23,709 bases of DNA from the NCBI GenBank assembly GCA_030067055.1, contig JASJAL010000068.1, forward strand, positions 1 through 23,709, read 5' to 3'. Positions 8,095-15,793 of this stretch are shown here, one piece after another (positions within the stretch are counted from its first letter, which is position 1; every line of letters begins with the position of its first letter). The notes below the pieces were generated by a model. It searched no databases. It was not told the DNA's origin and saw only the letters and a program-made list of their open reading frames with translations. Position numbers and translations under genes: made by a program. Source of the stretch: Kiloniellales bacterium. Its GTDB lineage: Bacteria > Pseudomonadota > Alphaproteobacteria > Kiloniellales > JAKSBE01.

Positions 8095-9861
8095 ATGCCA
8101 TCACCCGGAGAGAGAGAGGGAAGGCTTTGGCGCCTGGTCCGGCGATTCGCGCCCGGTCTCGAGGCCCTGCTGCGCTACCAGCGCTCCTGGCTAGCGAGCG
8201 ACCTGGGCGCGGGGCTCTCGGTCGCCGCCATCGCCCTGCCCGTCGGCATCGCCTATTCCGAGCTGGCCGGAGTACCAGCGGTGGTCGGCATGTATTCGGC
8301 CATCTTCCCGTTGCTGGCCTATGCGATCTTCGGGTCCTCCCGCCAGCTTATGGTGGGCCCCGACGCCGCGACCTGCCTCATGGTGGCGGCCAGCCTGGGG
8401 CACTTGTCCGGCGGCGACCCCGAGAAATACCTCGCGCTCCTGGTGGTGCTGACCCTGATGACCGGAGTTCTATACGTCGTCGCCGGCATCGCGAGGCTCG
8501 GCTTCATCGCCAACTTCCTTTCCCACCCTATTCTGGTTGGATTCCTCAACGGCATCGCCTTGCTCATCGTTGTGGGACAGCTGCCCAAGCTCTTCGGCTA
8601 CGCGAGCGATGCTGATCACTTCTTTCCCAAGCTCGCCGAGTTCGTCGAGAGGATCGGCCAGGCGCACCTGCCAACGCTCGGACTCGGCCTCGGATTGCTC
8701 ATACTCATGGTATCGATCCGAAAGCTCGCGCCGAGGCTCCCCGCCGCCTTGTTCATCGTGGTCGTCGGCATCGTCGCGGTCCTCGTGCTCGACCTCGAGG
8801 CTCGGGGCGTGGCAACCCTCGGCGAAGTTCCGGCGGGCCTACCGACTTTCCATTTTGCGATCTTCGATCCGCATACTTACCAGCAACTCTTCGGGGACGC
8901 GGCCGCCCTCATGCTGATCAGCTTCACCAGCGGCGTGCTGACCGCCAAGAGCTTCGCAGGGCGCAACCGCTATCAGATCGATCCCAACCAGGAGATGATC
9001 GCTTTTGGCGCGGCAAACATCCTCACCGGCCTCGGCCAGGGCTTTCCGGTCACCGGCGCCGACTCGCGGACCGCCGTCAACGATGCCATGGGCGGCAAGT
9101 CCCAGCTCGTCGGGATCGTCGCGGCCGGCACCATGCTCGTGATCCTGTTCTTCATGACCGGGCCCCTGGCCCTTGTGCCCAGCACGGGGCTGGCCGCGGT
9201 CATCATGGTCGCCGCCGTCGGTCTCTTCGATTTCGCGGAACTGCGCGGCCTCTTCGCCATTAGCCGCCGCGAGCTGCTGCTCTCGCTGGCCACTACCGTC
9301 GGCGTCCTACTCCTGGGTGCGCTACCAGGTGTTTTCCTGGCCGTCGGCCTGACGTTCATCTGGCTGCTGTCCGTCACGTCCCGGCCGCACGATGCGATTC
9401 TCGGTCGAACGAAGCAGATCGGCGTCCGGGGCTTCCATGACCTCAAAGACTACCCGGAAGCGACCACCTATCCCGGTCTGCTGATCTACCGTTTCGATTC
9501 CGACCTCGTGTTTTTCAACGTCGACTTCTTCAAGGAGCGCCTGCTGCGAGCCGTCGCCAAATCAAAGACACCCGTCGAGTGGATCGTCGTCGATGCCAGC
9601 CCGATCAACATCTTGGACGTTACCGCGGTACAGAAGGTCGGCGAGCTTCGTGAGGAGTTGGCCGCGCAGGGCGTCGTTCTCGCTTTCGCCCGTGCCAAGA
9701 GCAGCCTTGCGCGCTTCTTCACGGGCGGTTGGTTCGACCAGCTCCGCGAATCGAACACGGCCCACAACTTCACCACCGTCCGCGCGGCAGTGATCGCTTT
9801 CCGCAAGCGCCACAAGGCGGCCGAAGGGGCGTCCGGGTCCGGGCCTTCCGATCAGGGATGA
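8095..9861 (+). CDS. SulP-family inorganic anion transporter with STAS domain
   Basis: This 588-residue membrane protein matches the SulP/SLC26 family (sulfate, bicarbonate or other anions, with H+ or Na+ coupling). The first part of the membrane domain has the family-typical ALPVGIAYSELAGVP segment and YAIFGSSRQLMVGPDAATC. Further spans lead to a cytoplasmic STAS domain (about residues 455-570) with the VVDASPINILDVTAVQ core. The start is placed at the ATG at 8095, preceded by GGGAGGAGAGG at a good distance; the frame stays open upstream into the previous gene, but that part is not SulP-like. The substrate cannot be told from sequence. It lies 94 bases downstream of the APH/ATPase gene and is convergent with the MgtC/DUF4010 gene. 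Confidence 0.93.
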   Translation: MPSPGEREGRLWRLVRRFAPGLEALLRYQRSWLASDLGAGLSVAAIALPVGIAYSELAGVPAVVGMYSAIFPLLAYAIFGSSRQLMVGPDAATCLMVAASLGHLSGGDPEKYLALLVVLTLMTGVLYVVAGIARLGFIANFLSHPILVGFLNGIALLIVVGQLPKLFGYASDADHFFPKLAEFVERIGQAHLPTLGLGLGLLILMVSIRKLAPRLPAALFIVVVGIVAVLVLDLEARGVATLGEVPAGLPTFHFAIFDPHTYQQLFGDAAALMLISFTSGVLTAKSFAGRNRYQIDPNQEMIAFGAANILTGLGQGFPVTGADSRTAVNDAMGGKSQLVGIVAAGTMLVILFFMTGPLALVPSTGLAAVIMVAAVGLFDFAELRGLFAISRRELLLSLATTVGVLLLGALPGVFLAVGLTFIWLLSVTSRPHDAILGRTKQIGVRGFHDLKDYPEATTYPGLLIYRFDSDLVFFNVDFFKERLLRAVAKSKTPVEWIVVDASPINILDVTAVQKVGELREELAAQGVVLAFARAKSSLARFFTGGWFDQLRESNTAHNFTTVRAAVIAFRKRHKAAEGASGSGPSDQG

Positions 9862-9907
9862 CGCGCCACGAGGCATCGCTTGGCTACGACCCGCGATCCC
9901 ATTGCGT

Positions 9908-11194
9908 CTAAGGCTGGCCGGTATCCGTCCAGACCACTGCCAGGCCCACCGCACCGGCCACGAGGCTGCTGCCGAGCGCAAGCGCGACCGGGATGGCCAA
10001 GGCACGGCCGCCGGAGACGACCGCAATCCCTGCCTTTACCAGGGTGTTGGAAAGGCAGGCCAAAACAATCCCGAGGGCCGCAGTCGATAGGGCGATCGTC
10101 TGCCCGGAGAGGCGAGACAGGGAGAGGTTGATGGCGTCGACGTCGGCGACTCCCGACAGGAGTGCCAGGGCCAGGATCCCGCCCTCTCCCGCCCAGGCCT
10201 CGGCCGCCCGAACGAGCAGCATGATGGCACTCAGCAGCAGTCCGAACTTCAACGCCATGGAGAATTCGAAGGGATTGTCGAGCCTCAGCCCGGCCGCGCC
10301 CGCGGCCTCGCGCTGGCGCAGCCAGAGCACGGCGACGGCAAGGAACCCACCGACCGATGCCAGCCCGAGGGGCCAGGCAAGAAGCAACAGGAGCTGGGGC
10401 TCGATCACCACTGCCACGGCGAGAGTTCGCGGGAACATGGTTGCCGCCGCCAGGGCGATCCCGGCCGCCAGGATCGGGCCGCGATCCGGGTTGCTGCGGG
10501 CGAAGCGGGCATAAGTCACGGTGACTGCGGTCGAGGAGACCAGACCGCCGGCCAGGGCCGTCAGCAGCAGTCCGCGCGACTCGCCGATCAGCCGAACTCC
10601 GACATAGCCAAGGAAGGAGATCCCCGCGATGAGGATCACCATCAGCCACATCTCCTGCGGGTTCAGCGCCTGCCACGGCCCGAAACCGCGATCGGGCAGC
10701 ACCGGCAAGAGGACCGCGGTCATGACCAGCAGCTTGAGGACCGCGAGCAGTTCTTCGAAGCTGATCTTGGCGATCCAGCCATGCAGAATCGGTTTCACAC
10801 CGAGGAGCATGGCCGTCAGGACCGCGGCCGCCACCGCGACTTGCATCTCGCCCTGCACCGCCAGCGCACCGAGCACGAAGGTCAGCATGGCCGCCACCAC
10901 GGTGGTAGAGCCATAGTCCTTGGTCTCGCGCGCGACCTGGAGGCGGGCAAGGATCATCACCCCGGCGAAGGCCAGAAAGGCGAAGCCGAGCACGATCGCC
11001 CCCAGCATCTCGGCCAGCAAGGCCCAGACGCCGCCCAGCAATCCGATGATGCCGAAGGTCCGGATGCCGGCCACGCGGCTGCCTTCGCGCAGCGTGCGCT
11101 CGTGCCAGCCGCGCTCTATTCCAATCAGGATCCCGAGGGCCAGGGCCACGCCCAGGCCCTGGAAAAGCCCGGCCTCGGAAAACGTCAAATCCAT
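9908..11194 (-). CDS. MgtC/SapB-type DUF4010 membrane protein
   Basis: This 428-residue, very hydrophobic protein has about 12 predicted membrane spans. The N-terminal third carries the MgtC/SapB signature (ALGILIGIERGWHER, then GIRTFGIIGLLGG and STTVVAAMLTFVLGALA). The C-terminal two thirds is the DUF4010 domain, with GGLVSSTAVTVTYARFAR and LLSGVADVDAINLSLSRL. The function of this family is not established; links to Mg2+ or ion homeostasis are by analogy to MgtC only. The start is the ATG at 11194. The gene lies 49 bases downstream of the universal stress protein gene on the same strand and is probably co-transcribed with it, under the FixK-like box at 11844. Confidence 0.9.
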   Translation of the reverse strand: MDLTFSEAGLFQGLGVALALGILIGIERGWHERTLREGSRVAGIRTFGIIGLLGGVWALLAEMLGAIVLGFAFLAFAGVMILARLQVARETKDYGSTTVVAAMLTFVLGALAVQGEMQVAVAAAVLTAMLLGVKPILHGWIAKISFEELLAVLKLLVMTAVLLPVLPDRGFGPWQALNPQEMWLMVILIAGISFLGYVGVRLIGESRGLLLTALAGGLVSSTAVTVTYARFARSNPDRGPILAAGIALAAATMFPRTLAVAVVIEPQLLLLLAWPLGLASVGGFLAVAVLWLRQREAAGAAGLRLDNPFEFSMALKFGLLLSAIMLLVRAAEAWAGEGGILALALLSGVADVDAINLSLSRLSGQTIALSTAALGIVLACLSNTLVKAGIAVVSGGRALAIPVALALGSSLVAGAVGLAVVWTDTGQP

Positions 11195-11243
11195 GCTGTC
11201 GGACCCGGCCGCCGCCGTCCTCTTGAGGCCCCAGAATCCAGGC

Positions 11244-11768
11244 CTACTTCACAGTGATGCAGGTGCAGGGGGCAAGGCTTGCAACCTTGTGGGACACGCT
11301 ACCGAGAAGCAGCCCCTTGAGATCCCCGAGTCCGCGACTGCCCATGACGATCAGGTCGGCCGCCGATCCCTCCGCCGCCTTGATGATTTGATCCGTAGGG
11401 TCGCCGCTCACCAGCTTGGTCTCGATCTCGACGACGCCACCGGCCCTGGCAGCACGTTCGGCGATATCCAGGATTTGCTGTCCGAGAGCCTGATAGATCG
11501 CCTGCGAACGCTGGTCCTCCTGCACGCTTCTCAAGGCTGAGCCCAAGCCGGCGGAGACGTTGGCGGCCGGCAGTTGCTCGACGGGTGGCAAATCCACGAG
11601 ATGCTCGATCTCGGCCAGACGGCGCAGCTGCTCCGAGGCCTCTCCCTGCAAGGTGGCATGAAGGATGATCAGCCTCGCGCCATAGGTCTTGGCAAGGTTC
11701 GTGGCCAAGCCTACGGCCTTCCTGGCGTGGTCCGAGCCGTCCACCGGTGCAAGAATCGTCTTGAACAT
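11244..11768 (-). CDS. Universal stress protein (UspA family)
   Basis: This 174-residue single-domain Usp begins MFKTILAPVDGS and ends with the ATP-binding loop SADLIVMGSRGLGDLKGLLL then GSVSHKV, so the G-2x-G-9x-G-S nucleotide motif is complete. The ATG at 11768 is preceded by GGAGGG, an excellent ribosome site. The longer frame to 11852 would cover the upstream regulatory box and is rejected. An insert of about 50 residues (EQLRRLAEIEH to SVQEDQRS) after the second strand is seen in many proteobacterial Usps. A near-perfect FNR/FixK-type box lies 76 bases upstream of the start, so low-oxygen induction is likely. The MgtC/DUF4010 gene follows it. Confidence 0.94.
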   Translation of the reverse strand: MFKTILAPVDGSDHARKAVGLATNLAKTYGARLIILHATLQGEASEQLRRLAEIEHLVDLPPVEQLPAANVSAGLGSALRSVQEDQRSQAIYQALGQQILDIAERAARAGGVVEIETKLVSGDPTDQIIKAAEGSAADLIVMGSRGLGDLKGLLLGSVSHKVASLAPCTCITVK

Positions 11769-11843
11769 GGCGTCCCTCCAAGAGAAAGCCGAAGTTCGGG
11801 CCAAAGCCCGAGTCCCGGATATCACGGCGGGGGCCAGGCAACC

Positions 11844-11857
11844 CTGACGCACGTCAA
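11844..11857. promoter_or_regulatory. FixK/FNR-type box (one mismatch) between usp and DUF3775 genes
   Basis: The site CTGACGCACGTCAA matches the TTGA-N6-TCAA palindrome at 7 of 8 positions. It lies in the 262-base region between the divergent universal stress protein (76 bases from its ATG) and the DUF3775 gene (173 bases from its GTG). A TATCCG stretch on the minus strand (11821-11816) falls where a -10 element is expected for a box centred near -41.5 on the stress-protein side. Confidence 0.7.
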
Positions 11858-12030
11858 TGGAAAGTGCCCGAATGATTCAGATCAAAGCGCCCAGGCCTCT
11901 GCCAGAGAGACACTGTCGGAAGACCGTCGGTCCCTTGGAGAAGCCGGGTCGCGGCACGGGAAAGCAAGCCACGAAGGCGGCAGAGGATCCAGGACTAGCG
12001 GGGTCAGTGCTGGGAATCGAGGAGGGAGAC

Positions 12031-12438
12031 GTGAACATCGCGATTGCCCCGGACAAGGTCTTCTTCGTCATCGCCAAGTCGCGCGAATTCGACGCTCAAA
12101 TCGATGAGGGAGAGCCGGATCCGGGATCTCATCCCATTGAAGACGACGTGGACGAGATGGTGCAGGACTATGGCGAAGACCCGACTTACGACGAGGTGAC
12201 GGAATTCATCGGCGCTCTGAACGAGGAAGAGCAGGTGAACCTCGTCGCCCTGACCTGGCTCGGCCGCGGGGACTTCACGGTTGATGAATGGGACCAGGCG
12301 GTGCGGGAGGCTCGCAGCGCACGCAGCGACCACACGGCGAGCTATCTCTTGGGCATACCGCTGCTCAGTGACTATCTCGAGGAAGCCCTGACCCAACACG
12401 GCTACGCCCTCGAGGACATGGAGGCCGAACGGCCCTGA
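12031..12438 (+). CDS. DUF3775 domain protein
   Basis: This 135-residue acidic soluble protein resembles the alphaproteobacterial DUF3775 family. It begins with IAPDKVFFVIAKSREFDAQ, has a central acidic block ending in VQDYGEDP, then LNEEEQVNLVALTWLGRGDF and DEWDQAVREAR, and closes with YLLGIPLLSDYLEEAL. No enzymatic motif is visible and the function is unknown. I chose the GTG at 12031 because GGAGGGAG lies 5-12 bases upstream and the family homology starts there; the open frame to 11857 would include the regulatory box. It diverges from the stress protein and is convergent with the 95-residue unknown gene. Confidence 0.82.
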   Translation: MNIAIAPDKVFFVIAKSREFDAQIDEGEPDPGSHPIEDDVDEMVQDYGEDPTYDEVTEFIGALNEEEQVNLVALTWLGRGDFTVDEWDQAVREARSARSDHTASYLLGIPLLSDYLEEALTQHGYALEDMEAERP

Positions 12439-12469
12439 GCGCGACACTCCCGCTCGGGAAAGCCAGGGC
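12432..12469 (+). terminator. Possible weak terminator hairpin after the DUF3775 gene
   Basis: GCCCTG at 12432-12437 pairs with CAGGGC at 12464-12469, with a nested TCCC/GGGA stem (12448-12459) inside. It spans the DUF3775 stop codon in a convergent intergenic region. There is no clean T-run (GTCGTTTGTGCT follows), so termination is only a guess. Confidence 0.25.
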
Positions 12470-12546
12470 GTCGTTTGTGCTCTGACCGCTGGCCTGCGAT
12501 CCCGATGGTCCGGGTCGAGCCTCTGACCTTGGTGTGGGAGCCGGCG

Positions 12547-12834
12547 TCAGGATCCTCGGCCGTCGCCCTTCTTGCCTTCACCGTCCAGGCTGCGGTCGTG
12601 CAGCAAAGCGTTCAGCGCGCGAATGATGCGCGTCAAGCGCAGGGATTCGCCGTCCGGCTTCCGGGTTTCCCTGGCCAGAGCGTCGCGATCGTGGCGTTCC
12701 CACCACCGTAGAATGGCGATCTTCGCTTCCCGGTCCAGTTGCGGGTGAAGCAGGACTTCCTCGGGCTGACGAAATACCCGCGTCGGATCACGCAGGATCT
12801 CCTTCAAATCGAAATCCTTACCACTCCCGGTCAT
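12547..12834 (-). CDS. Small conserved hypothetical protein
   Basis: This 95-residue charged, soluble protein has no membrane span or signal peptide. The central stretch FRQPEEVLLHPQLDREAKIA, followed by ILRWWERHDRDALARE, resembles a family of short proteobacterial proteins often found near oxygen- or stress-controlled genes; none has a known function as far as I recall. The segment after it (LRLTRIIRALNALL) could form an amphipathic helix. The ATG at 12834 follows GAGGGAAGG closely. A perfect FixK/FNR-type box lies 87 bases upstream, which supports expression under low oxygen. It is convergent with the DUF3775 gene. Confidence 0.75.
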   Translation of the reverse strand: MTGSGKDFDLKEILRDPTRVFRQPEEVLLHPQLDREAKIAILRWWERHDRDALARETRKPDGESLRLTRIIRALNALLHDRSLDGEGKKGDGRGS

Positions 12835-12920
12835 CCTTCCCTCGGGACCGATCCGTGCTTCTCATAGCCTGATTAAGCGACTGCTCGGTACCAGAAGACA
12901 CGGCCGCGCGAGCGGACTCA

Positions 12921-12934
12921 TTGACCCACGTCAA
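12921..12934. promoter_or_regulatory. Perfect FixK/FNR-type box upstream of the 95-residue protein gene
   Basis: TTGACCCACGTCAA is an exact TTGA-N6-TCAA palindrome in the 136-base gap between two minus-strand genes. Its edge is 87 bases from the ATG at 12834, the only gene start nearby, so it probably activates that gene. No clear -10 hexamer was found at the expected spacing. Confidence 0.78.
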
Positions 12935-12970
12935 GGTATTGACGGCTATGCGGAAAAGAGGAAGCGCGGA

Positions 12971-13552
12971 TCAGGGCGCTCTGAGATCGAGGAGCTCCAC
13001 CGGGCCGTTGTTGATCGCCAAGAGCGCCTGGCAAACGCTGGCCGCCGGCCGCGCGTCCGCCAAGCGTAGCCCGAGGAGGACTGCCGGTGACCGCCAGTCA
13101 ACCGGCCGACCATAAACAGCGCCAAGGGTCGGGTCGCGGTCACAGGTAGCGGCCTGGTCGGCCCGCTCCAGCGGAAGCGGCAGCGGCCAGCCTTCGGAGA
13201 CCAGGAGCACATCCGATAGCGACCTTCCCGGCAGTTTCGAAAGTCGCTTCAACACAGGGTGCGAACCGCCGGGCGCTGCAAGAGCACCATCGAGGACGAG
13301 GATGGGTCCCAGCCGATGGACTGGCGCCGCCCGGAACCTGCCGGCGAGCAAGGCCTCGAAGGCCGCCGGCGCCCCCAGGAAGCCGAAGTCGGCGACAGTC
13401 AACCCCAGGCGCGGCAGCGTGGCCAAGGCCGCTTCAAGGCGCCGGCGGTCTCGGAAGGCGGCAAGGACGGCCCGCCGCCGGGGCTGGGGCACAGCCGCAT
13501 CTGACTCCTTGCCCCAAACGGCCTCCCGCCGGAGAGCGCGAGGCATCGTCAT
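12971..13552 (-). CDS. Hypothetical protein downstream of the FixK-like regulator
   Basis: I do not recognise this 193-residue protein. The N-terminal part is arginine-rich, followed by AVLAAFRDRRRLEAALATLP and RLGLTVADFGFLGAP. This resembles a small beta-alpha-beta unit of the type seen in some general stress proteins, but that is a loose impression. The rest contains two hydrophobic strands (LGPILVLDGALAAPG, LSDVLLVSEGWPLPLPL) and no metal-binding or catalytic motif; it has no convincing membrane span. The start is uncertain: ATG at 13552 or 13546 (weak GGCAGG ribosome site) is preferred to the TTG at 13609. It follows the fixK-like gene by about 90 bases on the same strand and may share its transcript. 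Confidence 0.65.
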   Translation of the reverse strand: MTMPRALRREAVWGKESDAAVPQPRRRAVLAAFRDRRRLEAALATLPRLGLTVADFGFLGAPAAFEALLAGRFRAAPVHRLGPILVLDGALAAPGGSHPVLKRLSKLPGRSLSDVLLVSEGWPLPLPLERADQAATCDRDPTLGAVYGRPVDWRSPAVLLGLRLADARPAASVCQALLAINNGPVELLDLRAP

Positions 13553-13642
13553 TGCCTGCCGGTACCTGCCGGCGGATTTTGGGTCAGAGGACGATGGTAG
13601 AAGGGTCAACGAGTGTTCCTCGCGACGAGCTGCCCGGCTTCG

Positions 13643-14365
13643 TCAGTACTCGAAGCCGTGCAAGTTGCCGTTCGCCAATTCGATGAGCTTCGCGTGATCG
13701 TGAATCACGACATACTTCTGCTGCCGCAGCGAGACGATGCCGTGCTCCTTCAATGGCTTGAACACGCGGCTTACCGTTTCCGTGGTCAGTCCGAGGTAGT
13801 CGCCGATATCCGCACGAGTCATCGGCAGGTAGAGGCTGTTGCCATCGCCGCCGCGAGCAACGGCATCGGCTGCCTGGGCCACGAGAAAGGAAGCGATCTT
13901 CTCGACCGCCGTCTTTCGGCCCAAGAGAAGCATCTGCTCTTGCGCCGCGATCAATTCCCGCGTCGCCAGCGACAAGAGCCGTTGTGCTAGGCCGGGAACG
14001 TGGGCCGCCAAGCGGTCCAGCTTGGCCCGTGGGTAGAGCACGACGGCGACAGGCGTGATCGCTTCGGCGGTGTAGATGCAAGCCCCATGCAGCGACAGCC
14101 CGAAGAGCTGGCCGGGATAGACGAAGCCGGTGACCTGCCGCCGGCCGTCGGGCGTGAGCTTGTAGAGCTTGACGACACCCTCGACGACCTCGAAGACGCT
14201 GTCGCTGTGATCGCCCTCGCAAACAATGATCTCGCGCGGCGCGGCCGACCTACGGACCGAAGCCAGAAACAGGTCGTCAAGCGTTCCGCCCGGCAGTCCC
14301 TCGGCAAGGCCGGACTTGCGCACTCCCGCACGCCGCGAGACCTTCTGGGTTCTCAACGCCAGCAT
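13643..14365 (-). CDS. fixK: FixK-like Crp/Fnr-family transcriptional regulator
   Basis: This 240-residue regulator has an N-terminal cNMP-binding-type beta barrel (about residues 30-120, with GVVKLYKLTPDGRRQVTGF and YPGQLFGLSLHG), a long dimerisation helix (125-165) and a winged HTH. The HTH is TRADIGDYLGLTTETVSRVF, with E196, S199 and R200 in the positions FNR/FixK use to read TTGA half-sites. It lacks the N-terminal cysteine cluster of FNR (only C49 and C96), so it is unlikely to sense oxygen itself and fits the FixK class. The ATG at 14365 has a GGGGAGG site; a longer frame to 14413 exists. A direct repeat 136-151 bases upstream may be its activator site. The symbol is assigned by type, not proven orthology. 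Confidence 0.85.
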   Translation of the reverse strand: MLALRTQKVSRRAGVRKSGLAEGLPGGTLDDLFLASVRRSAAPREIIVCEGDHSDSVFEVVEGVVKLYKLTPDGRRQVTGFVYPGQLFGLSLHGACIYTAEAITPVAVVLYPRAKLDRLAAHVPGLAQRLLSLATRELIAAQEQMLLLGRKTAVEKIASFLVAQAADAVARGGDGNSLYLPMTRADIGDYLGLTTETVSRVFKPLKEHGIVSLRQQKYVVIHDHAKLIELANGNLHGFEY

Positions 14366-14500
14366 TCGATCCTCCCCAACAAAGAGACATGCTCGGAGGA
14401 CGGTCCGCAGCACAGACCCTCCCCCGATCTCTAGGGAAGCATCCTTGCGTCACAGCCATATGTCGCGCGGCGGGATACTCGGCGACAAAGTGCAACGCTT

Positions 14501-14516
14501 TGTGACGGAGTGTGAC
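14501..14516 (-). promoter_or_regulatory. Direct repeat GTCACA-N4-GTCACA upstream of the fixK-like gene (candidate K-box)
   Basis: Read on the minus strand, GTCACA is repeated exactly with a four-base spacer (CTCC), a 10-base period typical of OmpR/PhoB-family sites. A third degenerate copy (TGCAAC on the plus strand, 14491-14496) continues the phase. It lies 136-151 bases upstream of the fixK-like ATG. It resembles the K-box recalled for the R. etli regulator FxkR (close to GTTACA-N4-GTTACA), and an OmpR-family regulator gene lies about 530 bases away. An ACAAAG/CTTTGT inverted repeat at 14485-14503 overlaps it. Confidence 0.6.
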
Positions 14517-14574
14517 ACGTCATCGGGACCAGGGTTTCGGCGACCCGCAGTCCCGTAGAGCGAAGCGAAGGACG

Positions 14575-14802
14575 TCAGTCCTCCGCGCCGGGCCCGTTCC
14601 GTGGCCGTGCGCTTCCTCGAGGCAAATCGGAAACGCGACCGCGCGCCAACAAGGAATCCGTTTCGGCCCGGCGCAGCCGGCCGCAGGCAGATTCCACTTC
14701 GCCGACGTTGTCGCCGGACGGGTCGTGGGCGTAGGCACGAACCGCGGCCTTCATCTCAGACCAGGCCTTGGCTTTCTCGGTATCGCGGGATCGATCGGGC
14801 AT
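14575..14802 (-). CDS. Small hypothetical protein
   Basis: This is a 75-residue hydrophilic protein starting MPDRSRDTEKAKAWSEMKAA. I do not recognise the family. The N-terminal half should be helical (AKAWSEMKAAVRAYAHDP, then VGEVESACGRLRRAETDSLL), and the tail is rich in Arg, Gly and Pro and probably disordered. The ATG at 14802 is preceded by GGGAGGTG at ideal spacing, which is the main reason to believe in it; a longer frame to 14883 has no such support. It is transcribed away from the response regulator gene and toward the fixK-like gene, whose putative direct-repeat box lies just beyond its stop. Confidence 0.55.
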   Translation of the reverse strand: MPDRSRDTEKAKAWSEMKAAVRAYAHDPSGDNVGEVESACGRLRRAETDSLLARGRVSDLPRGSARPRNGPGAED

Positions 14803-15047
14803 TTGCACCTCCCAAGTCGTGGGCCCTGCGCAAGCACGCGCGCGGCGGAGGCTCCTCCCTCCGATACCGCCGCGATGCATCACCCTGGTGGCGACAGTGT
14901 GCAGGAGTCTACGCGGTATGGCAGCGGCATTTTTGTGTCACTCTGCAACTTCATGCTAATCAAGGAGAAAGTCCGCTGCCGAGCGGACGAGAGAGCTCGC
15001 CTTGGAGAGCCTTTGTGCAGCCGAAGGGAACCTGGAGACCGAGTATC

Positions 15048-15782
15048 GTGGAGTCACCAGGACATATAGCGATCGTCGACGACGACCGACGGATCCGGGA
15101 AATGCTGGCCAACTACCTCGAAGAGGAGGGATTCGAGGTCAGCCCGGCCGAGAACGGTGACCAGTTGCGCGCCGCGATGGCTGCCGGAAAAGTCGACTTG
15201 GTACTGCTCGACCAGGTGATCCCCGGGGAAGACGGTCTGACCTTGCTGCGCGAGCTGCGCCGGCACTCGAGCGTGCCGGTGATCATGATCACCGGCAAGG
15301 GCGAGATGTTGGACCGAATCGTCGGCCTTGAGGTTGGGGCTGACGACTATATTGCGAAGCCCTTCCACCTGCGAGAGGTTCTGGCGCGCATTCGGGCCGT
15401 GCTCCGCCGGAGCGTCCCGGCCTCCAGCCAAGACGCTGAAATTGCGGACTCCGATACCGAGGCAGGCCCGCTGGCTTTCGCGGGCTGGACCCTCGACCCT
15501 CGCCAGCGCGAGCTACGCAACGCAAGGGGCGAAGAGGTCGAGTTGACGACCGGAGAGTTCAACCTCCTGCTGGTCTTCGTGCGGGCGCCGAACCGTCCGC
15601 TCAACCGCGATCAGCTGATGGACAAGCTGCGCGGCCGCGACTGGAGCCCCTTCGACCGCAGCATCGATACCCAGGTCGGCCGGCTGCGCAAGAAGATCGA
15701 GGCCGACCCCAAGAACCCGGCCCTGATCAAGACGGTGCGCGGCGTCGGCTACGTCTTCACGCCCGAGGTTGCCACGAGCTGA
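15048..15782 (+). CDS. OmpR-family response regulator (FxkR-like by context)
   Basis: This 244-residue two-domain regulator has a receiver domain (residues 5-120) with the acidic pocket D11-D12-D13, phosphoacceptor D55 in VLLDQVIPGEDG, the MITG threonine and the DDYIAKPF lysine. It ends in a winged-helix OmpR/PhoB output domain (ELTTGEFNLLLVF, RSIDTQVGRLRKKIE, KTVRGVGYVF). The start is taken as GTG at 15048, with GGAG 11 bases upstream; the frame stays open to 14601 but that part is arginine-rich and not family-like. It is convergent with the FixL-like hybrid kinase, with only 11 bases between the stops, so it is the obvious partner. The output domain is not the LuxR type of FixJ, which points to an hFixL-FxkR arrangement. 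Confidence 0.9.
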   Translation: MESPGHIAIVDDDRRIREMLANYLEEEGFEVSPAENGDQLRAAMAAGKVDLVLLDQVIPGEDGLTLLRELRRHSSVPVIMITGKGEMLDRIVGLEVGADDYIAKPFHLREVLARIRAVLRRSVPASSQDAEIADSDTEAGPLAFAGWTLDPRQRELRNARGEEVELTTGEFNLLLVFVRAPNRPLNRDQLMDKLRGRDWSPFDRSIDTQVGRLRKKIEADPKNPALIKTVRGVGYVFTPEVATS

Positions 15783-15793
15783 GCGCGGTGCCT

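Noticed and set aside
9862..9907. Terminator between the convergent SulP and MgtC/DUF4010 genes
   Set aside because: No stable hairpin with a T-run could be seen in these 46 bases.
13643..14365. Assignment of the Crp/Fnr protein as an FNR-type [4Fe-4S] oxygen sensor
   Set aside because: The N-terminal cysteine cluster is missing; only C49 and C96 are present, so it fits the FixK class.
14950..14963. TTCATGCTAATCAA, a FixK-like palindrome upstream of the response regulator
   Set aside because: It lacks the key G of one TTGA half-site (TTCA), so a functional FixK box is unlikely; noted only because it is 85 bases from the start.
14601..15047. N-terminal extension of the response regulator
   Set aside because: The 149 extra residues are Arg-rich, unlike any receiver-domain protein, and overlap a minus-strand frame with a good ribosome site; GTG at 15048 fits the family start.
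15048..15782. Assignment of the response regulator as FixJ
   Set aside because: The output domain is a winged-helix OmpR/PhoB type (RSIDTQVGRLRKKIE), not the LuxR-type HTH of FixJ.
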